A DNA stretch of 64,000 bases from an uncultured Collinsella sp. (GTDB taxonomy: Bacteria; Actinomycetota; Coriobacteriia; Coriobacteriales; Coriobacteriaceae): the NCBI GenBank assembly GCA_902494195.1, contig CABUSH010000004.1, forward strand, positions 47,031 through 111,030, given 5' to 3'. The notes below the pieces were generated by a model. It searched no databases and was not told the origin of the DNA. It saw nothing but the letters and a program-made list of their open reading frames with translations. Both the position numbers and the translations under genes were made by a program. Shown here in pieces: positions 43,492 through 51,708 of the stretch (its first letter is position 1; the number at the start of each line of letters is the position of its first letter).

Positions 43492-44025
43492 ATGTCCCAG
43501 CACATCAAACACGGCTGCGACCATATCTTCTTTATCGGCTTTTTGGGCGCGGGCAAGTCGACGCTTGCGCGCAACGTGGGCACCATGTTCAAGCGGCGTT
43601 TTATCGATACCGACCGTCTGGTCGTGCGCCGTTGCGGCAAGTCGGTAACCGAGATTTTTGAGACCGAGGGCGAGGATCGTTTTCGCGAGCTCGAGACCTC
43701 GGCGCTCCGTTCGCTCCAAAGCGAGCGCAGCCTGTTGGTTTCGTGCGGGGGCGGTATCGTCGAAACGCCGGTGAATATTGAACTGATGCACGAAATGGGT
43801 ACGTGCGTGTACCTCGAGGGCGACTTCGAGGATTCGATTCGACAGATTCGTCGGTCCGACACGCGCCCCGATTTCCGTTCGCCCGAGCATGCTGCGCGCC
43901 TGTTTGAGCATCGCCGTCCGCTGTATCGCCAGGCCGCCGACCTTACCCTTGATATTCGCAACAAGTCCTTCGAGGACGTTTCCTACCTTTGTGCCGAGAT
44001 GCTTTTGGAGCGTGGGCTGCTATGA
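43492..44025 (+). CDS. aroK: Shikimate kinase
   Basis: Phosphorylates shikimate in aromatic amino acid synthesis. 177 residues: Walker A GFLGAGKST (about 17-25), DTDRL (shikimate-binding Asp), RFRELE (Arg-binding motif), SCGGGIV, then a lid region with TRPDF and HRRPLYRQAADL. All recognised catalytic positions look intact. Overlaps the AroB-like gene by four bases. Confidence 0.92.
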   Translation: MSQHIKHGCDHIFFIGFLGAGKSTLARNVGTMFKRRFIDTDRLVVRRCGKSVTEIFETEGEDRFRELETSALRSLQSERSLLVSCGGGIVETPVNIELMHEMGTCVYLEGDFEDSIRQIRRSDTRPDFRSPEHAARLFEHRRPLYRQAADLTLDIRNKSFEDVSYLCAEMLLERGLL

Positions 44026-45131
44026 TTCGCCGTCAACTGATCAATTTCCAAAACCGCAGCGTCGATGTCCGCGTCGGATTGGGCGCGTTCGATGAACTGT
44101 CGCGTATGTTTGCCTCGGCCGTGGGCAAGCCTAAGCGCGCGATGGTCGTTTGGAACACCGCCACATCCGAGCGTTTTGGTGAAGTCGTCGAACATGCGCT
44201 GGTCGACGCCGGTTTTGCCGTGTCGCCGCTAGTCCTCGAGGTTTCGCCTGCTGGTGCCACGCTGGCCGATGCCGATGCGATCTTTGGCGCCCTGTCTGCC
44301 AACGGCGTTACCTGCGACGATCTGGTTGTCGCCGTTGGCGATGCCGCAACCTGCTCGGTTGTTAGCTGGTGCGCCAACCAGTGGTGTGGCCGAACCGAGT
44401 GCGCGCTGCTGCCGACGACCTTCGACGCCATGCTCACGGTCGCGACGACCATGAAGCCGCTCGTCGCCTCGCCGGCGAATGCGCTTCCCGCTATCGCGTT
44501 CCGTCCTGAGCCGGGCTTGGTCGTGTGTGACCTCGACCTTGTTCGCGAGGCGGACCCCGAGTACCTCAAGTTCGGCTATGTGGTGCTTGTTGGCACCATG
44601 CTTTCGAGCAGCAAGTCCCGCTGGAATCAGTTTACTGAGACCGTTCCCGAGATTCTCGCGGGCGAGGAGGTCGCGCTCGTCAATGCAGTTCAATGGTCTC
44701 AGACTGCCCGCAAGGACGTACTGATGGCCACGAACCCGAGCGCCCGCCATGCGCTCGATTTTGGCAAGACGGGGGAGCGTACCCTGCGCGCTTGCTTGGG
44801 CGATGCTGCTTCGCAGGTTCCTGCCTACCAGCTGTTGTCCGAGGGCATGCGCTTTGAGGCGCGCCTAGCACATGATGCCTGCGACTTCGATATCGATTAC
44901 GTCTTTGAGGTCGATGACTGCCTAGAGGACTTTGGTATCGAGGAACTTGCCCTCGATCTGGAGCCTGCCGCATATATCGAGGAGTTCCGCAGGCAGCAGT
45001 TCGCTCGCTCGAATCGCAGCATGCTGCCGCTGCCCGCGGCACTCGGCGCCATTCGCCTAACGAGCGTTGAGGACGAGGTTCTTGAGCGCCATGCTCACGC
45101 TTACTTGGCTTCTCGCAAAGAACTTCTCTAA
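44022..45131 (+). CDS. AroB-like protein lacking dehydroquinate synthase active-site residues
   Basis: 369 residues, in the aroK-aroB position and alignable over its length with 3-dehydroquinate synthase: N-terminal NAD-domain style start, VAVGDAATCSVVSW and ALLPTTFDAML (AroB: GGGVVGD.. and VPTTLL), then PGLVVCDLDLV (AroB: VVVDLD). Key residues are replaced: the GGKTAVN loop reads MKPLVAS; the Glu and Lys of AEVIKYG read YVVLVG; the two His of LGHTFGH read FGKTGER; the His of LHGEAV reads LLSEGM. So all three zinc ligands (E, H, H) are gone. The open frame is long and uninterrupted, so it is maintained, but dehydroquinate synthase activity is doubtful. Confidence 0.6.
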   Translation: MIRRQLINFQNRSVDVRVGLGAFDELSRMFASAVGKPKRAMVVWNTATSERFGEVVEHALVDAGFAVSPLVLEVSPAGATLADADAIFGALSANGVTCDDLVVAVGDAATCSVVSWCANQWCGRTECALLPTTFDAMLTVATTMKPLVASPANALPAIAFRPEPGLVVCDLDLVREADPEYLKFGYVVLVGTMLSSSKSRWNQFTETVPEILAGEEVALVNAVQWSQTARKDVLMATNPSARHALDFGKTGERTLRACLGDAASQVPAYQLLSEGMRFEARLAHDACDFDIDYVFEVDDCLEDFGIEELALDLEPAAYIEEFRRQQFARSNRSMLPLPAALGAIRLTSVEDEVLERHAHAYLASRKELL

Positions 45132-45137
45132 GATTTA

Positions 45138-45231
45138 TTGACATCCATCGTCTTTCGTATCATGTTGAGGGACGGGTTTCCAATCGGTTGCGGTTCGCAT
45201 GCGATTCCGACGTTCGGTTGAGACCCGTCCC
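45138..45231 (+). promoter_or_regulatory. Promoter and 5' hairpin upstream of the Xaa-Pro peptidase gene
   Basis: A consensus -35 TTGACA (45138-45143) is followed 17 bases later by a weak -10 (CATGTT, 45161-45166). A 12-bp stem GGGACGGGTTTC (45169-45180) / GAGACCCGTCCC (45220-45231), with one G-T and a 39-base internal part containing TCGCATGCGA, covers the expected start of the transcript. It is followed by GTCTTTA and then the ribosome site AGAAAGGA. It could be a leader attenuator or the aroB-end terminator. Confidence 0.5.
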
Positions 45232-45263
45232 GTCTTTATAGAGACAATAAGAAAGGAATCTGC

Positions 45264-46394
45264 ATGTCTGAGTTTGCTGCCGGTCCTGCCGGTCGTATCG
45301 AACGTGTCCGTGCCCTGATGGTCGAGCGCGGCTACGACGCTATCGTGGTACGCGACGAGGCCAATCTTCGTTGGCTCACGGGCGTGAAGGGCGTCTTCGA
45401 CTACACCTTCGAGTTCCCGCACGCGGCGTTTATTACGGCTGACCAGTGCCTGTTCCATACCGACTCGCGCTACCTCAACAGCTTTGAGGAGAACACGCCC
45501 GCCGGCAGCCCTTGGGTCTATGACATGGACGAGGGCACCATCCCCGGTTGGGTCGCCGGCAAGATCGCAGCCAACAAGTGCCGCGTCTGCGCTGTCGAGG
45601 ACGATATGCAGATCAACTTCTACCAGGGCATTCAGCGTGGTCTGGAGGATCGTTCCGTCGCCTGCATGTTGCCGCTGATGCATGACGACATCCGCAAGAT
45701 GCGCGCCATCAAGGATGCCGAGGAGATCGAGCTCATGCGCCATGCACAGTCGATCACTGACGCCGCCTTCCAGCACATGCTCGGCTTTATTAAGCCCGGT
45801 ATGACCGAGAAGCAGATTCGCAACGAGCTCGAGAACTTTATGTTCGCCAACGGCGCTGACAGCCTTGCCTTCGGCTCCATCGTAGCGAGCGGTCCCAACA
45901 CCGCCAACCCGCATGCCGTGCCGAGCGACCGCGTGATCGAGAAGGGCGACTTTGTCCTCATGGATTACGGCGCGGGCTACTGCGATTATCGTTCCGATAT
46001 GACGCGCACCGTCGTGATGGGCGAGCCCACGCAGGAACAGCTCGACCTGTATGCGCTCGTGCGCCGTACGCACGAGGAATGCGTCGCCGCCATCCATCCG
46101 GGCGTCGAGGGCAACGACATTTTCAAGCTTTCCAAGAAGATCATCGGCGATGCCGGCTATGGCGATTACTACAACCATGGTCTGGGCCACGGCGTGGGCA
46201 TCGACATCCACGAGCTGCCCAACTTCAACCGCAGCAAGAACACCATCGAGATCGGCTCGGTTGTCACCATGGAGCCCGGCGTCTACCTGCCCGGCGTGGG
46301 CGGCGTGCGCCTTGAGGACTACGGCGTGGTCACCGAGAACGGCTACGAGCCCTTCACCAAGACCCCGCACGACCTGCACGTTATCGACTGCTAG
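45264..46394 (+). CDS. Xaa-Pro aminopeptidase/dipeptidase (M24 family)
   Basis: 376 residues: N-terminal creatinase-like domain (about 1-135) and C-terminal pita-bread metallopeptidase domain. Metal ligands are visible: Asp in LMDYGAGYCDYRSDMTRTV (two Asp), His in GLGHGVGIDIHELPNF, Glu in VTMEPGVYLPG and Glu in GVRLEDYGVV. Cleaves N-terminal residues or dipeptides next to proline; aminopeptidase versus prolidase cannot be told apart. Next to efp, a common pepP/pepQ-efp arrangement that links proline peptides and polyproline translation. AAGAAAGGAA precedes the ATG. Confidence 0.93.
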   Translation: MSEFAAGPAGRIERVRALMVERGYDAIVVRDEANLRWLTGVKGVFDYTFEFPHAAFITADQCLFHTDSRYLNSFEENTPAGSPWVYDMDEGTIPGWVAGKIAANKCRVCAVEDDMQINFYQGIQRGLEDRSVACMLPLMHDDIRKMRAIKDAEEIELMRHAQSITDAAFQHMLGFIKPGMTEKQIRNELENFMFANGADSLAFGSIVASGPNTANPHAVPSDRVIEKGDFVLMDYGAGYCDYRSDMTRTVVMGEPTQEQLDLYALVRRTHEECVAAIHPGVEGNDIFKLSKKIIGDAGYGDYYNHGLGHGVGIDIHELPNFNRSKNTIEIGSVVTMEPGVYLPGVGGVRLEDYGVVTENGYEPFTKTPHDLHVIDC

Positions 46395-46418
46395 TCTACT
46401 TCGGTAGATAGTTTGGGG

Positions 46419-46460
46419 CGGGGCGTTCGGATCGATTCGGACGCCCCGCGTTCTCTTTTT
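46419..46460 (+). terminator. Intrinsic terminator after the Xaa-Pro peptidase gene
   Basis: CGGGGCGT (46419-46426) / ACGCCCCG (46441-46448), extendable inward, followed by TTCTCTTTTT. Confidence 0.85.
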
Positions 46461-46491
46461 ATGCGCTCGCTGCAGGCGCCGTCTGCAAGTG

Positions 46492-46497
46492 TATAAT
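46492..46497 (+). promoter_or_regulatory. Consensus -10 element of the efp promoter
   Basis: TATAAT preceded by TG, 58 bases before the efp ATG and just after a terminator. No convincing -35 at 16-18 bases upstream. Confidence 0.5.
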
Positions 46498-46554
46498 TTC
46501 TGTCGTATGTAATTTGGACGCTTGTGCGTTCTGCCCATAACAAGAAAGGTCGCT

Positions 46555-47118
46555 ATGCCTACCATTTCTACCGCCGACTTCAAGAACGGCCTCGGTCTCC
46601 GCATCAAGGACAAGGTCTACACCATCGTCGAGTTCCAGCATGTCAAGCCGGGCAAGGGCGGCGCGTTTGTGCGCTACAAGACCCGCGACATCAAGAGCGG
46701 CCGCGTCGTCGAGAACACCTGCAACGCCGGCACCAAGTTCGAGAGCGTCATGCTTACCACCCGCGAGTTCCAGTACCTCTACAACGATGGCGCCGACTAC
46801 ATCTTCATGGACAACGAGTCCTATGAGCAGGTTCCCGTTCCCGAGGACATGGTGGGCGAGAACTCCAAGTGGCTGCGCGAGAACGACATCTGCCAGCTGC
46901 TCTTCGCCGACGATGAGCTCATGGGCGTGACCCCCCCGATGTTCATCGAGACCACCATCGTCCAGACCGACCCGGGCTTTAAGGGCGACACCGTCCAGGG
47001 TTCCACCAAGCCGGCCACGATTGACACCGGCGCTGTCATCCAGGTCCCCATGTACCTCAACGAGGGCGAGGTCATCAAGGTTGACACCCGCGACGGCAAG
47101 TTCGTCTCCCGCGTCTAG
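46555..47118 (+). CDS. efp: Translation elongation factor P
   Basis: Relieves ribosome stalling at polyproline. 187 residues in three beta domains: start MPTISTADFKNG, tip loop KPGKGGAFVRYK with the lysine (near 32) in the modified position, OB domain with VTPPMFIETTIVQTDPGFKGDT, C-terminal VDTRDGKFVSRV. No modification gene (epmA/earP/ymfI) is adjacent. Starts a unit with asp23, nusB, xseB, tlyA, nadK and recN. Confidence 0.97.
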   Translation: MPTISTADFKNGLGLRIKDKVYTIVEFQHVKPGKGGAFVRYKTRDIKSGRVVENTCNAGTKFESVMLTTREFQYLYNDGADYIFMDNESYEQVPVPEDMVGENSKWLRENDICQLLFADDELMGVTPPMFIETTIVQTDPGFKGDTVQGSTKPATIDTGAVIQVPMYLNEGEVIKVDTRDGKFVSRV

Positions 47119-47142
47119 CAACCAACTCTTCTAGGAGGACTC

Positions 47143-47505
47143 ATGCCCCAGGAAATCAAGATTGACGGCATCGGCATTTCGCCCGATGTTCTGACCGCCA
47201 TCGTCTCGCGCGCCGTGTCGGATGTCGAGGGCATCGCCTCCGTTGGCGTCAAGGACCTTGCCACCAACCTTGTCTCCATGATGCTCTCGTCCAAGGCCCC
47301 TGCTTCCGAGCCGGCGGTCGAGGCCGAGGTCGTCGGCGACAAGCTCGCACTCACCGTGCGTGTCGTGGTGTTCTTTGGCTATCCGTTCAAGAAACTCGCC
47401 GAGGCCGTTCGCGCCGCCGTGGTCGCCGCCATCGATGCCCAGGTGGGCGTCGAGGTTGAGCGTGTTGACGTTTGCATCGACGGCCTCGTTTTCCCCAAGG
47501 AGTAA
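47143..47505 (+). CDS. Asp23/Gls24 family envelope stress protein
   Basis: 120 residues of the Asp23 family: ISPDVLTAIVSRAVSDVEGIASVGV and the C-terminal VVFFGYPFKKLAEAVRAAVVAAID..VGVEVERVDVCIDGLVF. A cytoplasmic or membrane-associated protein; in the efp-asp23-nusB order it matches YqhY of B. subtilis, linked to acetyl-CoA carboxylase control. AGGAGGA precedes the ATG. Confidence 0.88.
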   Translation: MPQEIKIDGIGISPDVLTAIVSRAVSDVEGIASVGVKDLATNLVSMMLSSKAPASEPAVEAEVVGDKLALTVRVVVFFGYPFKKLAEAVRAAVVAAIDAQVGVEVERVDVCIDGLVFPKE

Positions 47506-47508
47506 CCT

Positions 47509-48093
47509 TTGAGCCTTAAGGTTTATCGCGGGCGTACGCTTGCCCGCAGTCAGGCGCTGCAGCTGCTGTTCCAGGCCGAGGCCACGGACAGCCCGCTCGA
47601 GCGCGTCCTCGAGGGTGATTTCCTGATCTCGAAGGGTCCCCTCGACCCCTATGCGTTGGAGCTGTGCCGCGGTGCCTACGAGCATATCGACCGCATCGAC
47701 TGCGCTCTGCGATCCGTTGCCAAGAACTGGGATCTTATGCGCATGCCCGGCGCCGACCGCAATCTGCTGCGTATCGCTGTTTACGAGATGCGTTTCCTCA
47801 CCGACGAGGAGGTCTCGGACGCCATCGTGATCAACGAGGCCGTCGAGCTTGCCAAGGCCTATGGCACCGACCAGTCCGCGTCGTTCGTCAACGGCGTGCT
47901 GGGCAAGATCGCTCGCAGCGAGGAGCTGCCGGGCGAGGACCTATACCAGGAGCTGCTGGCCGAAGATCGCGCTCGCGAGGAGGCACAGGCTGCCGAGGCT
48001 GCCGCCAAGGTTGCGGTTGCCCAAGCTGAGGCTGGCGTGCTGGCCGAGGATGCGGACGCCGCCGAGGCTGACATCGACTCCGTCGAGGAGTAG
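47509..48093 (+). CDS. nusB: Transcription antitermination factor NusB
   Basis: 194 residues. All-helical NusB domain (about 5-145): RGRTLARSQALQLLFQAE, WDLMRMPGADRNLLRIAVYEM, AIVINEAVELAKAYGTDQSASFVNGVLGKI. Binds boxA RNA with NusE for rRNA antitermination. The last about 45 residues are an acidic Ala/Glu-rich extension absent from most NusB proteins. Start is TTG at 47509 with AAGGAG (47497-47502) 6 bases upstream. Confidence 0.93.
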   Translation: MSLKVYRGRTLARSQALQLLFQAEATDSPLERVLEGDFLISKGPLDPYALELCRGAYEHIDRIDCALRSVAKNWDLMRMPGADRNLLRIAVYEMRFLTDEEVSDAIVINEAVELAKAYGTDQSASFVNGVLGKIARSEELPGEDLYQELLAEDRAREEAQAAEAAAKVAVAQAEAGVLAEDADAAEADIDSVEE

Positions 48094-48095
48094 CC

Positions 48096-48335
48096 ATGCC
48101 AGAGGGTTCTGTCCGTAACTTTGATGAGATCTCGGACCGTCTGGATCAGATCATCGCTACCGTTCGCTCCAAGGATACCTCCTTGGAGCGTTCGCTCGAT
48201 TTGTTTGACGAAGCGATTGAGCTGGGCTCCCGCGCGGTCGATATGGTCGACAAGTTTGAGTTGACGCCGCGTGAGGCCGACAAGCTCGAGCAAGAATACG
48301 ATGAGGATGCGGCAAACGAATCCCAGGATAGCTAG
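48096..48335 (+). CDS. xseB: Exodeoxyribonuclease VII small subunit
   Basis: 79 residues; FDEISDRLDQIIATVRSKDTSLERSLDLFDEAIELGSRA matches XseB throughout. Pairs with XseA to degrade single-stranded DNA. The large subunit gene, normally next door, is not here: nusB lies upstream and tlyA downstream. Confidence 0.88.
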   Translation: MPEGSVRNFDEISDRLDQIIATVRSKDTSLERSLDLFDEAIELGSRAVDMVDKFELTPREADKLEQEYDEDAANESQDS

Positions 48336-48361
48336 GCTGCATCTCCGGATACGAATGGTTG

Positions 48362-49174
48362 ATGGCATTCATGAAACGCGTGCGTCTTGATGACGAACTG
48401 ATTTCACAGGGCATCTGCGCCGATCGCGCGGATGCCCTTCGCACTCTTATGGCCGGCTTGGTCTCGAGTGGCGGTGAGCGCTTGACTTCGCCGGGTCTTA
48501 AGGTGATGCCGGGGCTGCCGCTGCACGTGAAGGGGCGCATTCCCTATGTTGGCCGCGGCGGTCTTAAGCTCGAAGGCGCGCTTGATGCGTTTGGCATCAA
48601 TCCGACGGGCCTTGCCTGTCTGGATGTGGGCTGCTCTACCGGGGGTTTTACCGATTGCCTGCTCAAGCGCGGAGCTGCGACCGTTGTCTCTGTGGACGTG
48701 GGTCGCGCCCAGTTCGATTGGTCGTTGCGTCAGGACGATCGCGTGACGCTGCATGAGCGCACAAACGTGACGCAGCTGCCTGAGCTTGGCTATCCCGGCG
48801 CCATCGACCTGGCTGTGTGTGATGTCTCGTTTACCAGCATCGCGAACATTATCGATGCGGTACTGGCGTGCCTGGCGCCTACGGGTGCATTCTGCACGCT
48901 CGTAAAGCCACAGTTTGAAGCTCCGGCGGCGCTGGTGGGCGAGGGCGGCATTGTGACCGATCCCGCTGTGCGCCGCGATACGCTCGTGGCGGCGGTTGAG
49001 CTCTTTGCTGCCAAGGGGCTGTTCCCGGTCGATGTGTGCGCGTCGCCCATTCATGGTGCCAAGGGCAACGTTGAGTTTTTCCTGTACGGCACGAGATTTG
49101 AATCTGGCGACCGCTCGCAAGACGTGCTGCAATCCCAGGTATCGGTTTTGAGCGAGAAAGCTGCAACGCTATGA
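48362..49174 (+). CDS. tlyA: TlyA-family rRNA 2'-O-methyltransferase
   Basis: 270 residues: N-terminal S4 domain (about 5-65, KRVRLDDELISQGICADRADALRTLMAG) and FtsJ-like methyltransferase domain with YVGRGGLKLEGAL, CLDVGCSTGGFTDCLL (SAM site, about 83-98), VCDVSFTSI and VKPQFEA. Methylates riboses in 16S/23S rRNA; older annotations call it hemolysin A. Start is uncertain: TTG 48359, ATG 48362 or ATG 48371 are all in frame without a clear ribosome site. Overlaps nadK by four bases. Confidence 0.92.
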   Translation: MAFMKRVRLDDELISQGICADRADALRTLMAGLVSSGGERLTSPGLKVMPGLPLHVKGRIPYVGRGGLKLEGALDAFGINPTGLACLDVGCSTGGFTDCLLKRGAATVVSVDVGRAQFDWSLRQDDRVTLHERTNVTQLPELGYPGAIDLAVCDVSFTSIANIIDAVLACLAPTGAFCTLVKPQFEAPAALVGEGGIVTDPAVRRDTLVAAVELFAAKGLFPVDVCASPIHGAKGNVEFFLYGTRFESGDRSQDVLQSQVSVLSEKAATL

Positions 49175-50031
49175 AGGTCTTTCTGGTTCCCAATTACTAC
49201 AAGCAAGAGGCGGTCGAGAGCGGCCTGATGCTCGAGCTTTGGCTGACGCGCCAGGGCTATGAGGTCGCATGGGCTGCCGACCAGCGATCGAAGATTCAAA
49301 GCACGCCTGATATCGACGGCTCCGATCTGGTCATTACGCTCGGCGGCGACGGTACGTTGCTGCGCGCTGCCCGCATCCTCAACCATCGCGAGATTCCTAT
49401 CCTCGGTCTTTCCTATGGTCACCTGGGCTTTTTGACGGCTGCGAGTCCCGAGGAGCGCGACATTCTGCAGGTCGTGAGCGACGCCCTGTCCGGCGAGCTG
49501 CATGTGAGCCGTCGCGCTACCATCGCCGCGGATATCGTGTCCGTGCGCGAAGACGGTACGAAGGATGTCGTGCGCACCTTCGCCCTCAACGACATGGCGC
49601 TTACCCGCGGTCCGCTGTCCGATATGGTCGAGTTCGACATCACGGTGTCCGGCCATCATATCGACCGCCTACGCGGTGACGGTGTCGTCGTTTCGACGGC
49701 GACTGGTTCTACGGGCTACGCGCTCAGTGCCGGTGGCCCCATCGTGAGCCCCGACTATACTGGCATGGTCTGCGTACCCATTGCGCCGCACACCATTCAG
49801 GCCCGTGCCTTCTTGACTTCGCCGAGTGATGTCGTCGAAATCTTTATGTCTGATGACCGTCCGAGCGTTCCGGCGATCGCTATCGATGGACAGTTTATTA
49901 CCTGTGATGGCACCGTTGAGAGCGTGGCGGTGCGTCGTGGGCCCGGTGATGTGCTGCTGCTGGATTACGGCCCCGAGAGCTTCTATAACTCGGTGAGCCG
50001 CGTATTCTACGGAGTCCGTCATGATCGATGA
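49171..50031 (+). CDS. nadK: NAD kinase
   Basis: Phosphorylates NAD to NADP. 286 residues: VITLGGDGTLLRAAR (GGDG, about 53-67), the FALNDMALTRG region (NE/D motif), and TGSTGYALSAGGPIVSP. The usual tlyA-nadK-recN order. Overlaps recN by 11 bases. Confidence 0.96.
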   Translation: MKVFLVPNYYKQEAVESGLMLELWLTRQGYEVAWAADQRSKIQSTPDIDGSDLVITLGGDGTLLRAARILNHREIPILGLSYGHLGFLTAASPEERDILQVVSDALSGELHVSRRATIAADIVSVREDGTKDVVRTFALNDMALTRGPLSDMVEFDITVSGHHIDRLRGDGVVVSTATGSTGYALSAGGPIVSPDYTGMVCVPIAPHTIQARAFLTSPSDVVEIFMSDDRPSVPAIAIDGQFITCDGTVESVAVRRGPGDVLLLDYGPESFYNSVSRVFYGVRHDR

Positions 50032-51649
50032 GCTGCAGGTTTCTAACATTGCACTCATTCGCGAGGCGACGCTGGTGCCGAGTGCCGGCCTGACTGTCCT
50101 GACCGGTGAGACCGGCGCCGGCAAGACTGCGCTGCTCTCGGCGCTCAAGCTTATTTTGGGCGAGCGCGCGGATTCGTCGACGGTGCGCGAGGGCGAGGCG
50201 CTGGCGAGCGTCGAGGCGCGCCTGTTTGACGGGCCGCACGACACGGAGGGCTTTACCGTGCAGCGTAGCCTTTCTGCCGAGGGCCGCAGCCGCGTGAAGA
50301 TTGACGGCCGCATCGCCAGCGTGCGCGAGCTTTCGGAGCGCGTTGGCGTGATGATGGATCTGTGCGGCCAACACGAGCATCAGCGCTTGCTCGATCCATC
50401 GCATCACGTTGCGATGGTCGATGCCTGGGCGGGGCGCTCTGCGCTCAAGGCGCTGGATGCGTACCGTGCCTGCTTTAAAGCATCGCGCGCTGCCGCCAAG
50501 GAGGTTCGACGTGTCGAAGAGGCCTCGCGCGCGCAGGGGAGCCGCGTCGAGGAGGCGCGCTTTGCCCTCGAGCGCATCGGCGAGGTCGACCCCAAGCCGG
50601 GCGAGTATGAGGAACTCGAGGAACTGCTGCCGCGCTCCGAACATGCCGAGGTACTGGTTGCCACGGCTAACGATGCCCATGCGTCGCTTGCTGCCGAAGG
50701 GGGAGCGCTCGATGCCGTGAACAGTGCCGTGGCAGAGCTTTCCCGTATGGCTGCCGTCGATCGCAGGCTGGGCGACATTGCCGATGCGCTTTCGGATGCC
50801 TGTATCTCCCTTGAGGATTGCGCGAATGAGCTTCGTGCCTATCGCGATGGCATCGCCTTCGACCCGCGCGAGCTCGCTCGCATGCGTGAGCGGTATTCCG
50901 ACCTCAAGGGCCTGTTGCGTCAGTGGGGCCCCACCATGGACGATGTTTTTGCCATGCGCGATCGCTCGCAAGAGCTGCTGTCCCTGGTCGATGATGGCGA
51001 TGAACAGATCAAAAAGGCGCGTGAGGCACTCGGGAGCGCTGAGCGCGAGTTGTTTGCCGCTGCCAAGGCACTTAAGCGCGCCCGCAATACGGCGGCCCCG
51101 CGCTTCTGTCACGAGGTCGGCCGCCAGATGGCTCGCCTGGAGATGGGTGGCGCCGAGCTCGTCTGGGAGTCGCGCGATCTTCCCCGTGCTGAGTGGACGC
51201 CCGTTGGTCCTTCGAGCTACGAGCTGCTATACCGCAGCGGTGCCGGCTTGACGCCACGTCCCCTGCGCCGCATTGCGTCGGGCGGCGAGCTCAGCCGCGT
51301 CATGCTGGCAAGCAAGGTTGTCCTCGGTAACGCGGACGGTGTCGATACGCTGGTGTTTGACGAGGTCGATGCTGGTGTCGGTGGCTCTACGGCGCGTGCG
51401 CTCGCGGGCGTGCTGGCAGATCTCGCCGCTACGCATCAGGTGATTGTCGTAACCCACTTGGCGCAGGTCGCCGTCATGGCTGACAAGCATTATGTCGTCA
51501 GCAAGGAACCGGGCGATGTTCCCCAGACGCATTTGGACGAGGTAACCGGTGAAGCGCGTACCGCCGAGATCGCCCGCATGTTGAGCGGCGATCAGTCCGA
51601 GGCAAGCTTGGCCCACGCAAAACAGATGCTCGAAGAAGCTCAAGGCTAG
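50021..51649 (+). CDS. recN: DNA repair protein RecN
   Basis: SMC-like ATPase for double-strand break repair. 542 residues: Walker A GETGAGKTALL (about 29-39), LCGQHEHQRLLDP, central coiled coils (about 150-370), ABC signature RIASGGELSRVMLA and Walker B TLVFDEVDAGVGG, then VVTHLAQVAVMADKHYVV. Last gene of the alaS/efp to recN block, followed by a terminator. Confidence 0.96.
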   Translation: MIDELQVSNIALIREATLVPSAGLTVLTGETGAGKTALLSALKLILGERADSSTVREGEALASVEARLFDGPHDTEGFTVQRSLSAEGRSRVKIDGRIASVRELSERVGVMMDLCGQHEHQRLLDPSHHVAMVDAWAGRSALKALDAYRACFKASRAAAKEVRRVEEASRAQGSRVEEARFALERIGEVDPKPGEYEELEELLPRSEHAEVLVATANDAHASLAAEGGALDAVNSAVAELSRMAAVDRRLGDIADALSDACISLEDCANELRAYRDGIAFDPRELARMRERYSDLKGLLRQWGPTMDDVFAMRDRSQELLSLVDDGDEQIKKAREALGSAERELFAAAKALKRARNTAAPRFCHEVGRQMARLEMGGAELVWESRDLPRAEWTPVGPSSYELLYRSGAGLTPRPLRRIASGGELSRVMLASKVVLGNADGVDTLVFDEVDAGVGGSTARALAGVLADLAATHQVIVVTHLAQVAVMADKHYVVSKEPGDVPQTHLDEVTGEARTAEIARMLSGDQSEASLAHAKQMLEEAQG

Positions 51650-51667
51650 GTCGTATCATCGGTGTTG

Positions 51668-51700
51668 GTGGGACAAAATAGACTGATATTTTTGTCCCAC
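51668..51700 (+). terminator. Bidirectional terminator between recN and the RpiR regulator
   Basis: GTGGGACAAAA (51668-51678) / TTTTGTCCCAC (51690-51700), 11-bp perfect stem, 11-base loop. The A/T half of the stem gives T-runs on both strands, fitting two convergent genes. Confidence 0.75.
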
Positions 51701-51708
51701 TACGCGTT

